Shown here piece after piece: positions 8,293 to 16,885 of a stretch of 60,000 nt of DNA. The translations under genes were made by a program, and so were the position numbers. The stretch comes from Mesostigma viride (Eukaryota > Streptophyta > Mesostigmatophyceae > Mesostigmatales > Mesostigmataceae). The stretch covers positions 639,089 to 699,088 of the forward strand of contig RPFO01000643.1 in assembly GCA_009746045.1 (NCBI GenBank). The letters are read 5' to 3'. Position 1 is the first letter of the stretch. The number at the start of each line of letters is the position of its first letter. The notes beneath the pieces are model-generated. The model saw only the letters and a program-made list of their open reading frames with translations. It was not told the DNA's origin and did not search any database.

Positions 8293-11200
8293 ATGTCTCT
8301 CTGCGAGAACATGGGTGCCTCGAGGCTGCGGAAGCTGTCCGTCAACGAGCTGTGGAGTGACGAGAACGTCTCCGCCGCGCTTCAGGATCTCAGGGTGTAC
8401 GGATGGGACAAGATCGACCTGATTCCCAACCGTTCCTCGGGCAACGACATCACGAACCTGGTGCGCGACACGACCAACAAGGTCACCGTGTACGGCGACC
8501 TGTCGGTCATGGGCGCCTTCTCCGCGGGCGGGTCGGACGGGGCCACGATCGGGGACGTGAACCTCGCCACTCTGACCTACAACAAGGACGCGGACACGGC
8601 CGAGCTGAGCAATGGCGCCGTCCGTTCGATGGCCAACCACCTGCTGCTCAAGGGCCAGACCACCGCGCACGAGGTCATCGTGGACCACTCTCGCCTGGTG
8701 GCGCACAAGGCCGCGAAGACTTCCGCCAACTCCGAGCCGGACGCATTCTCGGTCCGCGGTGACAACGGGAACGACAACCAGGAGGTGCTCATGGGCATGG
8801 TGTACGCCACCGGCCACACTTCGGGCGGCCAGACGGGAACCACCGCATGGAGGGGCGTGATGGACAGCGGGGCCAACGATATGGAGATGGTGTCCGACTC
8901 CCAGCTGCGTCTGTCCGCGGACGGTTCGGCTACCGGCGTCGTCCGCCTCGCGGCCGGTTCGGCGGTCGAGATCTGTCCTTCCGTCGGCTCGAACCGCGGC
9001 CAGGACCCGAACTCCAAGCTGTCGATCGCATACTCCACCACCACCTACAACACGAATCCGGACGAGTGCACCAAGATCTCCGCGGTGTCTCTGGGCGGCG
9101 CGGCGAACACCGGCGAGCACATTTGGATCACCGGTGACACGAACGTCGCCAACTCCAGCGTGACGGTCGAGGAGGTCAAGTTCGTCAACTCGTCTCTGTC
9201 GACCACCAACGCGGTCCTCGCTCTGGACGCCGCCACCTCCGTCAACGTCACCAGCGACCTTATCCTCACCAACACCGCGGGGACCGCCGGGTCCGTCACA
9301 ACCTCCACGGGCGCTCTGAACCTGACCTCTTCGTCCGGCGACGTCAACGTCGCGAGCGTGAAGGTCAACGGTTCGGCCGTCTCCACCGCCAACGCGGTCC
9401 TCTCCCTGGACGCCGCGACCTCCGTGGACGTCACCAGCGACCTTATCCTGACGAACACGGCCGGCACCGCGGGCAGCGTGACCACTTCCACCGGCGCGCT
9501 CAACCTGACTTCCGCGTCCGGCGACGTGAACGTCGCCAGCGTCAAGGTGAACGGTTCGGCCGTATCCACCGCCAACGCGATCCTGTCGATCGACGCGGCC
9601 ACCTCCGTGAACGTGACAAGCGACCTTATCCTGACGAACTCCGCGAACACCGCCGGCAGCGTGACCAGTTCGACCGGCACGCTCAACCTGACCGCCGCGT
9701 CCGGCGGAGTCAACGTGGACAACGTGAACGTCACCGGGTCCGCCGTCTCCACCGCCAACGCGATTCTCTCCATCGACGCCGCCACCTCCGTCAACGTGAC
9801 CAGCGACCTGATCCTGACCAACACGGCCGGCACCGCGGGCTCCGTCACCTCCTCCACCGGCGCTCTGAACCTGACATCCGCGTCCGGCGACGTGAACGTC
9901 GCAAGCGTGAAGGTCAACGGTTCCGACGTGTCCACTGCCAACGCGGTCCTCTCGATCGACGCGGCCACGTCCGTCAACGTGACCAGCGACCTGATCCTGA
10001 CAAACACCGCCGGGACCGCAGGGTCCGTCACAACCTCCACGGGCGCTCTGAACCTGACCTCTTCGTCCGGCGACGTCAACGTCGCGAGCGTGAAGGTCAA
10101 CGGTTCGGCCGTCTCCACCGCCAACGCGGTCCTCTCCTTGGACGCGGCCACCTCCGTCAACGTCACCAGCGACCTTATACTGACAAACTCCGCCAACACC
10201 GCGGGAAGCGTGACCAGCTCGGTGGGACCTCTTAACCTGACGTCCACCTCCGGCGCCGTCAACGTGGCCAACGTGAGCGTGACGAACGCCAGCATTTCCA
10301 CCGCTCAGGACGTCCTCTCCCTCACCGCGCCCATCTCCGTGGACGTCAACAGCGATCTCGTGGTGACCAACTCCGCCGGAACCGGCGGGAAGGTCACGAC
10401 TTCCGTCGGCGCTCTCGAGCTGACCTCCGCCACCGGCGAGATCACCATCACCGGCAACCTCAACATCACGGGGACCACCAACAGCATCAACCAGACCACA
10501 ACCAACATCGCTGTCACCGACAAGGTCGTCGCCCTCTCCAAGCCGGCGGACGTCAACGTCGCGTCATGGCCGTTCGACGCGGGCACCCCGGCCGTCGACA
10601 CCACCTCCGCCGTCTCCATGACCCTGTCCGGCACCGCCGCGTTCTCAGCCGAGAAGCTCTCGATCCCCGCCGCATCCGCGTACGCCACCGCCACCAGCGC
10701 CCTCTTCCCAGCAGGCACCGCCGGTTTCCAGGTGTGCGCCAACTCGACCTTCCTCACATCCCTCCCCGCGGCCAACTCGTTCATCCTCGCGTACGGCGAC
10801 GTCTCGGGCGTGTTCATCCGCGTGTCCTATGATCAGGTCAACGACTGGCTCGTAATCACCGACGGCACCTACTCCGCCCACTCCCCCGCCGGCCTCCTGG
10901 TCGGAAACACCGCCACCAACATCTGCCTGAGGCGCGACCCGCTCACCTCCACCGTCTCCCTCATGACCGACATGGTGGCCAGGACTCTGACCGAGTCCGC
11001 CGCCGGCCACCTGGCCGCCCTCGCCGCCCTCTCGTTCGCCGCCAACCCGATCCTGTACCTCGGCCACTTCGGAGCGGACGCCTCGTCCGCCGCGATGCGG
11101 TTCGACGACGTCCGCCTCGTGTCCGTCACGGCTCCCACCAACTCTTCCTCCTCCGGCGCCGGTATCCTCGTCGAGGGTGACGGCAAGGTGAGCTCGACCG

Positions 11201-12186
11201 ACGTCGAGAGGTCCCTCAAGTGGTACGCGAACACCACCCAGGACCGCGGCGACTACCTGGGCTCGTACTGGCACGTCAAGGGCGGGCAGCTCATGCTCTC
11301 CCGCACGATCGACAACTCCCTGCGCAAGGCCCCTGGGACGTCCGTCCTCCTGTCCAGTCTCCCCTCCTCGACCACCGAGATCGCCAAGTGGGAGTTCGGC
11401 AGCGGTCTGGTCAGCGAGGTCGGCTCTCTGACCCTCGTCGCCGCCGGCACCACTCCCGCGAGCGTCGCGGGCGGCGTGCTGAAGACCAACAACGTCGCTC
11501 AGGCGAACGGCCGCGCCTCCATCACCAACGCGGCGCTCCTGAGCGGCTCCACCAACATCACCGTCGTCGCCTACGTCGCTCCCCAGTCTGCTCTGAACGT
11601 CGCGGGCGCCAACGGTCTGGAGCTTCTCGCGTACGGCGACAACTCCACCGCCGGGCAGTTCCTCCGCGTCTTCACATCGAGCGCGGGCAAGCTTTCGGTC
11701 ACAAACGGCACCAACACGGACGAGACGACCTCCGTCGTGGTCGGGTCCTCCGCGTTCACCCTCGGCCTGCAGCTGGCCGCGGGCGTGCCTAAGATCTTCG
11801 TGAACGGCGTCGAGCGAGCTCTCGCCACGTCCACCGTGACCGGAGTCACCGTGGCCGTGAAGAGGCTCTCTCTGGGCGCGGACGCTCTCCAGACCGTCAT
11901 GAAGGACGTCTGGTACGACAATGTCCGCGTCTGCAACACCCTGATCAGCGGGAACGCACAGCTCTACAGGTACAGCGACGAGTACGACTCCGCCCCGCTG
12001 ACCGTCACGTACGGTTTCCGCATCGCGGACGACGAGTCGCTCCAGATCGTCAAGGCGCAGGGTTCGGACAGCACGAGTCTCATCATGGGCAACCCGATGC
12101 CCGTCAACGATGCCGGCCTGAACTCCATGGGCGGCATCAACAGCGGCACCGTGGACGTTGTCACTGAGATGTTGAACAAGCCTTAA
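8293..12186 (+). CDS. Giant repeat-containing fibre/adhesin-like protein, 1,297 aa
   Basis: ATG at 8293 (MSLCENMGASRLRKL). The N-terminal ~300 residues are a mixed strand-rich head. Residues of about 303-740 hold seven imperfect 61-residue repeats, each with a TSDLILTN core, a GSVT(T/S)S(T/V)G segment and a short (T/S)SG turn, the pattern of a beta-solenoid or trimeric fibre shaft. Residues of about 750-960 and 1,030-1,230 resemble two LamG/concanavalin-like jelly rolls (F/WDDVRL and YDNVRV near their ends), separated by YWHVKGGQLMLSRTID. The C-terminus has YGFRIADDESLQIVK, which recurs in the 18280-21201 and 12258 proteins. Ser/Thr/Asn/Gly/Ala dominate and Cys is nearly absent. Probable virion fibre or surface protein (inference). 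No signal peptide. Confidence 0.85.
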   Translation: MSLCENMGASRLRKLSVNELWSDENVSAALQDLRVYGWDKIDLIPNRSSGNDITNLVRDTTNKVTVYGDLSVMGAFSAGGSDGATIGDVNLATLTYNKDADTAELSNGAVRSMANHLLLKGQTTAHEVIVDHSRLVAHKAAKTSANSEPDAFSVRGDNGNDNQEVLMGMVYATGHTSGGQTGTTAWRGVMDSGANDMEMVSDSQLRLSADGSATGVVRLAAGSAVEICPSVGSNRGQDPNSKLSIAYSTTTYNTNPDECTKISAVSLGGAANTGEHIWITGDTNVANSSVTVEEVKFVNSSLSTTNAVLALDAATSVNVTSDLILTNTAGTAGSVTTSTGALNLTSSSGDVNVASVKVNGSAVSTANAVLSLDAATSVDVTSDLILTNTAGTAGSVTTSTGALNLTSASGDVNVASVKVNGSAVSTANAILSIDAATSVNVTSDLILTNSANTAGSVTSSTGTLNLTAASGGVNVDNVNVTGSAVSTANAILSIDAATSVNVTSDLILTNTAGTAGSVTSSTGALNLTSASGDVNVASVKVNGSDVSTANAVLSIDAATSVNVTSDLILTNTAGTAGSVTTSTGALNLTSSSGDVNVASVKVNGSAVSTANAVLSLDAATSVNVTSDLILTNSANTAGSVTSSVGPLNLTSTSGAVNVANVSVTNASISTAQDVLSLTAPISVDVNSDLVVTNSAGTGGKVTTSVGALELTSATGEITITGNLNITGTTNSINQTTTNIAVTDKVVALSKPADVNVASWPFDAGTPAVDTTSAVSMTLSGTAAFSAEKLSIPAASAYATATSALFPAGTAGFQVCANSTFLTSLPAANSFILAYGDVSGVFIRVSYDQVNDWLVITDGTYSAHSPAGLLVGNTATNICLRRDPLTSTVSLMTDMVARTLTESAAGHLAALAALSFAANPILYLGHFGADASSAAMRFDDVRLVSVTAPTNSSSSGAGILVEGDGKVSSTDVERSLKWYANTTQDRGDYLGSYWHVKGGQLMLSRTIDNSLRKAPGTSVLLSSLPSSTTEIAKWEFGSGLVSEVGSLTLVAAGTTPASVAGGVLKTNNVAQANGRASITNAALLSGSTNITVVAYVAPQSALNVAGANGLELLAYGDNSTAGQFLRVFTSSAGKLSVTNGTNTDETTSVVVGSSAFTLGLQLAAGVPKIFVNGVERALATSTVTGVTVAVKRLSLGADALQTVMKDVWYDNVRVCNTLISGNAQLYRYSDEYDSAPLTVTYGFRIADDESLQIVKAQGSDSTSLIMGNPMPVNDAGLNSMGGINSGTVDVVTEMLNKP
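9199..10470 (+). repeat. Seven tandem 183-bp coding repeats
   Basis: Tandem 183-bp units inside the 1,297-aa gene, recognisable by the repeated LDAATSVNVTSDLILTN peptide. Units differ mainly at silent or conservative positions, and units 1 and 5 are close to identical at the DNA level, which suggests recent duplication or gene conversion. Units 6 and 7 are the most diverged. Confidence 0.85.
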
Positions 12187-12257
12187 ACGCAGAGTTCGTT
12201 CGTCATGGAAGATAAAATAACAGTCTAAATGAATAAAAACGGAAACCTTGTTTCGAA

Positions 12258-12656
12258 ATGCCTCCGAATCTGCTAGATTCCTCAGGAACGTTGCATTTTA
12301 AAAATGTACAGACGCAAGGTTTCATCGCGGCGAGTGAGGACCGGGCGAGCACGTCCACCTTGCGCTTCCTCGTGCAAGGCGGGAAGACGCTCATGGTGTT
12401 GGACAAGCCCGGGTCCGACGTCGCAACAAGTCCGGCCGTTGTTTTCGAAAACGATTCGGTCAGCCTCAGGACCGGAAGCAGCCTTCTCCAGGTCTCCAGC
12501 GCGGGGACGACGACGGGCTCGGTCGGGTCTATGAACGTAGGAGAAGTAGGCAGCGGAATCACGAAATACCGGCTCGTCGTAAACGGCCACGACGAACTGG
12601 AGATACAAAAGTGGGTCAACGGCGTGTACGTCAAGACCGTCCAACTTTTGTCGTGA
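12258..12656 (+). CDS. Small fibre-family protein, 132 aa
   Basis: ATG at 12258 (MPPNLLDSSGTLHFK). Strand-rich with no membrane span. The C-terminal stretch YRLVVNGHDELEIQKW matches in pattern the YGFRIADDESLQIVK end of the giant fibre upstream, so it looks like a stand-alone tip or cap module of the same family. It lies 71 bp after the giant gene on the same strand. Virion-fibre role inferred only from this similarity and the neighbourhood. Confidence 0.65.
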   Translation: MPPNLLDSSGTLHFKNVQTQGFIAASEDRASTSTLRFLVQGGKTLMVLDKPGSDVATSPAVVFENDSVSLRTGSSLLQVSSAGTTTGSVGSMNVGEVGSGITKYRLVVNGHDELEIQKWVNGVYVKTVQLLS

Positions 12657-12713
12657 TTCCGTCCACGCGCGATACGTGTCCGTTAAATTTGTTCCCGTAT
12701 AGATGATGACATC

Positions 12714-12932
12714 ATGCCGGCCGTGAAGGAAGTCGTGTGCGAAGAACTGCGCGTCGATAAATTCATCAAGCTCGGGAACGACTCTCAAGAACTTTCTGGG
12801 ACCAACCCCATCGACATCGGGCCCACCCGAATTCGATCAAGAAAGTTGGGGGAGTCGTCTTCGAGTCTCGAATTCGGCCGAAAACAACCAGACGGCACCG
12901 TCGACATCATCGGCTGGATATCGTCCCAGTAG
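12714..12932 (+). CDS. Small fibre-family protein, 72 aa
   Basis: ATG at 12714 after a GTATAG motif. The sequence contains IRSRKLGESSSSLEFG and ends in KQPDGTVDIIGWISSQ, a short-strand pattern like C-terminal tips of viral and phage fibres. It is the third of three consecutive strand-rich genes on the plus strand. Its length (72 aa) is short but the frame is clean and tightly packed between neighbours (57 bp and 4 bp). Confidence 0.55.
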   Translation: MPAVKEVVCEELRVDKFIKLGNDSQELSGTNPIDIGPTRIRSRKLGESSSSLEFGRKQPDGTVDIIGWISSQ

Positions 12933-12936
12933 CCCC

Positions 12937-13143
12937 ATGGCATCTCGCTGCTTCCACCCCTCCGCTGTCGAATGCCCCGGGATCGGGGCTTGCGAACTCG
13001 TCGAGCACGCGGACTGTCTGAACCTGTGTGGAAACTGCTGCAAGAGGATGAACGCCCTCTGTGAATACTGCAGCCGGGAGATGGTTCGACGGGTGAAGAA
13101 GGCCAGGAGAGCCGCCATTGAAAAGGGCCATAAACATATGTGA
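12937..13143 (+). CDS. Cys-rich small protein, 68 aa
   Basis: ATG at 12937, four bases after the previous stop. It holds nine cysteines and two histidines in the first 50 residues (C..C.....C pattern, then CLNLCGNCCKR and CEYCSR), probably binding two zinc ions, followed by a basic helical tail (MVRRVKKARRAAIEKGHKH). The stop overlaps the region just before the next gene's ATG (13149), so translation or transcription of the two is likely linked. No named family. Confidence 0.55.
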   Translation: MASRCFHPSAVECPGIGACELVEHADCLNLCGNCCKRMNALCEYCSREMVRRVKKARRAAIEKGHKHM

Positions 13144-13148
13144 AGGAG

Positions 13149-13745
13149 ATGTATGTCGACATGAGTGTCGCGATCGCGCTGGGAGCTCTCCTCGTCGTCT
13201 TAGCCGCCGCGTTCGTGACATTGTACATCGAGACCCTGAAAAAACCGGCCTTCGCCTCGAAAATGCCGGGTTGGTGGGTGAAGTTCGTAACGGGGAAAGA
13301 CAAACCGACCGCCGAGCACATAGAAGAGAAGAAGCAGGAGGTGGAACACGCCACTCTCGTGTCGTCGACTGTGAGCGAGGCCATAAAGGCGGGGGCGGCG
13401 TTCGACGTCGAAAAATGGAAGAGAGCCGTGCACTCGTCTCTTTCGGCCCATTTGGAGGGCCTGAGACAGAAGCGAGACGGTCTTAAGCCCGGGTCGAGCG
13501 AACGCGTCAAGGCCAACGAGGACGTCAACGATTTCAAGCCGATGGTGGATGCCATCGAGATCAAGTTCACGAAGGACCTGAAAGAAAACGCGCAGGTCGC
13601 GATGTCAAACATGCTCACCATGCTTTTGCCCGTGGAAGCCGACAAGGCACTGATACGATCGACGATGGCGTCGCCCGAGACGTGGGTCAAGGCCGATGGA
13701 GCCACGAGCGTTCTTGCGAATTACATATTGACAACGTATTATTGA
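13149..13745 (+). CDS. N-terminally anchored membrane protein, 198 aa
   Basis: ATG at 13149 (MYVDMSVAIALGALL); a second Met at 13161 is possible. Residues of about 6-25 form one membrane anchor (VAIALGALLVVLAAAFVTLY). The rest is a charged helical domain with Lys/Glu periodicity and no cysteine. The stop lies 26 bp before the original ATG of the retrotransposon-disrupted gene, so these two membrane-protein genes were neighbours in one strand run. Function unknown. Confidence 0.65.
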   Translation: MYVDMSVAIALGALLVVLAAAFVTLYIETLKKPAFASKMPGWWVKFVTGKDKPTAEHIEEKKQEVEHATLVSSTVSEAIKAGAAFDVEKWKRAVHSSLSAHLEGLRQKRDGLKPGSSERVKANEDVNDFKPMVDAIEIKFTKDLKENAQVAMSNMLTMLLPVEADKALIRSTMASPETWVKADGATSVLANYILTTYY

Positions 13746-13773
13746 ATTAATAAATCCGTTTCATAATCATAAC

Positions 13774-13783
13774 ATGGCATCCG
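13774..13783 (+). pseudogene. Original start (first three codons) of the split membrane-protein gene
   Basis: ATGGCATCCG is the original start: Met-Ala-Ser plus one base. The frame resumes exactly at the second copy of the target duplication (16886). The AT-rich upstream region (AATTAATAAATCCG) is intact, but the retrotransposon now separates this start and promoter from the body of the gene by 3.1 kb. Confidence 0.8.
13779..13783. repeat. Target-site duplication ATCCG (left; right copy 16886-16890)
   Basis: ATCCG directly abuts the first base of the 5' LTR and again follows the last base of the 3' LTR, the 5-bp duplication usual for copia/Ty1-type integration. Confidence 0.9.
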
Positions 13784-14527
13784 TGTCAGACGTAGTGGGC
13801 CAAGGCAGTCTCGGCACTAGTTTTTGGCTGTGAGTTAGCCTAATTAGTGGGACGACACAACTGTACTTATCCAGACTATTTAATTCGTGCTACGGATTTT
13901 TAGTGCTGCGTTTCAGGTCCGAGATACTGTACGGATCATACTTTTGAGACCCGTTGTAATTGTTTTTGGGTCCGGACTATATGTGGAGTGCTACAAAATA
14001 TTGTACCGGTGCTGGTGTGGCACCGACGGTACATCTTGGATTGCTTATGCTGCCACCGTACGTTATGCAGCGGGATCCGCGCTTCGCGCAGATCTTAGGG
14101 ACGTTGGTACTGTTTCTGGTTTTTCACCTATGTGAGTGATTTTGTCTAAGTCCGAGCTTGTGGCGCATGTCTGAGAAAGAAATCATACGAATGGTAGAGT
14201 ATCAGACGCGGCGCCACTTTTCAGTCCTTTGTGCATGTATGCATGCACATGTGTGCTTGAATGCATCCGACCACCTAGAACGCGCCGCCACGTATCGTAC
14301 GGCTGTGATCTGTTTGTGTCGTGACCTGTCCTTTGGGCGGCGTAGCATTTAGCCTAGGCACTGCTCCTTGGCAACTCACGCTCATGCCTTATTTTCACAC
14401 GTTTTTTCACCATAAAAGACGTGAAATGTGGGCGTCGGCATTTGTGATTTAATGCTTGTCTTTTAAGCGTTATTTAATAACCAAGATCAATTTCCTCCGA
14501 TCACCTTGGTTCAGTGCAAATGCAACA
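13784..14527 (+). repeat. 5' LTR, 744 bp
   Basis: Begins TGTCAGACGTAG and ends AAATGCAACA. It contains several inverted repeats, among them GTACCGGTGC paired with GCACCGACGGTAC near 14005-14035 and GTGCATG paired with CATGCAC near 14232. Open frames of 82 and 64 codons inside it recur in the 3' copy and have no coding character. Confidence 0.92.
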
Positions 14528-14540
14528 TGGTATCGAGATA
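14528..14540 (+). other. Primer-binding site of the retrotransposon
   Basis: TGGTATCGAGATA begins with no spacer after the 5' LTR. The first seven bases match the tRNA-iMet-complementary primer site common in copia elements. The second LTR element in this window has TGGTATCGATATG at the same place. Confidence 0.75.
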
Positions 14541-14850
14541 ATGGCTTACTTTTGAGTAAGAAATCTGGGTTTCTTCCTAGGTTCTTCACTCTTTGGTCAA
14601 GGAAGCTTGTGTGGGGACGCCCAAATATTTTTGCAAGCTTTGGACTGCGCCGTTTCTTCGCCTTTCTGAAGAGTGCCACTTTCTCTGGGAAAGTGGTGTG
14701 ATTTCTGGTTTGAGAAGGACACCTCCCCTCTTGTTGCTGTTTGTTGGAAGGAGTAAGACCTCAAGGCCAGAGGCATCCAAGGAGGTGTTTCCTGAGTTGG
14801 TTTCTAATTGAAACGTTGTTGATTTTGATTTACTGGAAGCTTCTGGGTGC

Positions 14851-15126
14851 ATGGCTGGTGATTTGTCAAGGGCAATATATCTTCCAAGGGCTCCTGGTGA
14901 CACTCTAGAGATTCCTGGGGCTGAATATAGTACTGGCCATGAAGGGGTATCCCCAAACCCTAACGTTGCATTTGTGGAAGTAGAGTACAGGGGGGCCCGT
15001 TTCAATTGGGAAATTGTGTGTACCCCGAGGACGCTGCGCCGTCTGGCAGATTTCCTGGACCAGCTTTTACCGGAGCACCCTGCTGTTGTTGATAATCCCA
15101 CCATTCGTCCTACAGGCGAGGAGTGA
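14851..15126 (+). CDS. Small ORF between LTR and gag, 91 aa
   Basis: ATG at 14851 (MAGDLSRAIYLPRAPGD). It is a clean 91-codon frame lying between the primer-binding site and gag and stops 36 bp before the gag ATG. It ends TLRRLADFLDQLLPEHP and a Pro/Thr tail. It could be a real accessory protein of the element or a chance frame in the leader. I find no retroviral motif in it. Confidence 0.35.
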   Translation: MAGDLSRAIYLPRAPGDTLEIPGAEYSTGHEGVSPNPNVAFVEVEYRGARFNWEIVCTPRTLRRLADFLDQLLPEHPAVVDNPTIRPTGEE

Positions 15127-15162
15127 CAGTGATTGGTGCGACCATCCTGAGTAGTTTTGAAA

Positions 15163-16050
15163 ATGTCTGGGAATATGACTAATACACAATCTGTTATTTC
15201 CAACGCCAAGAACATTCCCACTTTTGATGGATCAGACGTGGGGAAATGGGACACGACTGTTATCAGGTTTCAGCGTCTCTTGAAGGCGCATGAGTTGCAG
15301 GGGGTTTTGACTGGTGAGGTCACCGATGCAAAGAAGGATGCAGCGGTGTTGTCTGCCATGAGCACGTTTCTGGATGGTTCCGCTCTGTTACTCATCAAGC
15401 GGGCGGACACCTCTCAGGAGGCGTGGGCCATTCTTACAGACCGCTACGGCAAGGACAAGACTACGGAGACGTATCGCATGGAGCTGCGGCAGAAGCTGAC
15501 ATCCAGGGATCCTGTCACGGAGAAATCTCTCCGGCCAGTCCTTGTGGCCAGGGAGTACACGCGCGACGAGTATGAGTCCCTGGGAGGCAAGTTCGCTGAC
15601 CTGGACCTTGTTCTGTCTACTCACGACGTGATGCCGGCTAGTATCCGAGCTGTGATGGCTGGACAGGACATCAAGGTGCACGAGATGTCCTGGGCCGATT
15701 ACAAGGCTCGAGTACTTAGGGTGGAGGACAGCCTGAATGCACAAGCGGCTGTTCTCAGGGCCGCCAAGGGGGGCAGCAGCTCTGCTGCCACTGACCCCAC
15801 GGGGATCCTGGGGGTTTTCGCCACCATGGGGGTGGATGATCGGCGGGGGAAATGTCATCACTGTGGTAAGCCTGGCCACAAGGTGGCAAACTGTTTCAAG
15901 AAGCACCCTCACCTCCGCAAGGGGGGAAGGGACGGAGAAGCCAAGACGCAGGCCAACTTGACGTCCACTCCTGATCCGCAGGAGGCACTGGAGGTGCCCC
16001 CTGGTTTTGTTTTCCACACTGTCGTGGAGGCTCCCGCTGACCAACTGTAG
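15163..16050 (+). CDS. gag: Gag-like polyprotein with CCHC zinc knuckle, 295 aa
   Basis: ATG at 15163 (MSGNMTNTQSVISNAKN). The body reads like a copia-family Gag: FDGSDVGKWDTTVIRFQ near the start, then SQEAWAILTDRYG, as in UBN2-type capsid regions. Near residues 225-240 lies a retroviral zinc knuckle CHHCGKPGHKVANC (C-x2-C-x4-H-x4-C), followed by a basic stretch. Gag forms the particle and binds the element's RNA. The stop is 91 bp before the 3' LTR, so no pol follows. Its codon choice (A/T-ending codons accepted) differs from the GC-ending viral genes around it, as expected for a host element. Confidence 0.88.
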   Translation: MSGNMTNTQSVISNAKNIPTFDGSDVGKWDTTVIRFQRLLKAHELQGVLTGEVTDAKKDAAVLSAMSTFLDGSALLLIKRADTSQEAWAILTDRYGKDKTTETYRMELRQKLTSRDPVTEKSLRPVLVAREYTRDEYESLGGKFADLDLVLSTHDVMPASIRAVMAGQDIKVHEMSWADYKARVLRVEDSLNAQAAVLRAAKGGSSSAATDPTGILGVFATMGVDDRRGKCHHCGKPGHKVANCFKKHPHLRKGGRDGEAKTQANLTSTPDPQEALEVPPGFVFHTVVEAPADQL

Positions 16051-16133
16051 TACTTTTTGTTCAGTGGTGCGTTGCTCCAGGGGCGCCCTGGCCACCATAC
16101 TTTTTCGAGTCATTGTTTCTAGCTTGTCCCACT

Positions 16134-16141
16134 AAGGGGGG
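16134..16141 (+). other. Polypurine tract
   Basis: AAGGGGGG directly before the TG of the 3' LTR, the plus-strand primer site. The second LTR element has the same tract before its 3' LTR. Confidence 0.75.
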
Positions 16142-16885
16142 TGTCAGACGTAGTGGGCCAAGGCAGTCTCGGCACTAGTTTTTGGCTGTGAGTTAGCCTA
16201 ATTAGTGGGACGACACAACTGTACTTATCCAGACTATTTAATTCGTGCTACGGATTTTTAGTGCTGCGTTTCAGGTCCGAGATACTGTACGGATCATACT
16301 TTTGAGACCCGTTGTAATTGTTTTTGGGTCCGGACTATATGTGGAGTGCTACAAAATATTGTACCGGTGCTGGTGTGGCACCGACGGTACATCTTGGATT
16401 GCTTATGCTGCCACCGTACGTTATGCAGCGGGATCCGCGCTTCGCGCAGATCTTAGGGACGTTGGTACTGTTTCTGGTTTTTCACCTATGTGAGTGATTT
16501 TGTCTAAGTCCGAGCTTGTGGCGCATGTCTGAGAAAGAAATCATACGAATGGTAGAGTATCAGACGCGGCGCCACTTTTCAGTCCTTTGTGCATGTATGC
16601 ATGCACATGTGTGCTTGAATGCATCCGACCACCTAGAACGCGCCGCCACGTATCGTACGGCTGTGATCTGTTTGTGTCGTGACCTGTCCTTTGGGCGGCG
16701 TAGCATTTAGCCTAGGCACTGCTCCTTGGCAACTCACGCTCATGCCTTATTTTCACACGTTTTTTCACCATAAAAGACGTGAAATGTGGGCGTCGGCATT
16801 TGTGATTTAATGCTTGTCTTTTAAGCGTTATTTAATAACCAAGATCAATTTCCTCCGATCACCTTGGTTCAGTGCAAATGCAACA
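16142..16885 (+). repeat. 3' LTR, 744 bp, supplying a new in-frame ATG
   Basis: Identical to the 5' LTR wherever I compared them. Its last eight bases, ATGCAACA, provide an ATG at 16878 in frame with the interrupted viral gene (Met-Gln-Gln-Ser-Ala-Phe). LTRs normally carry a promoter, so the viral gene could be transcribed from it. Confidence 0.9.

Larger units (their letters stand above)
13784..16885 (+). mobile_element. Gag-only (non-autonomous) copia-type LTR retrotransposon
   Basis: Two 744-bp direct repeats (13784-14527 and 16142-16885) with ends TGTCAG...GCAACA enclose 1,614 bp. The primer-binding site TGGTATCGAG begins right after the 5' LTR and resembles the initiator-Met tRNA complement used by copia elements. 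A polypurine tract (AAGGGGGG) ends right before the 3' LTR. The only retro-gene is a gag-like ORF with a zinc knuckle; there is no room for protease, integrase or reverse transcriptase, so it needs a partner element. The two LTRs look identical wherever compared, so insertion is recent. It lies inside a viral gene, which shows the viral DNA was in a nucleus with active retrotransposition. Confidence 0.93.

Noticed and set aside
9045-10301. 418-codon minus-strand frame opposite the fibre repeats
   Set aside because: Mirror translation of the repeats; no independent start signal.
13887-14352. 82- and 64-codon frames repeated at 16245 and 16516
   Set aside because: They lie inside the LTRs and repeat only because the LTRs do.
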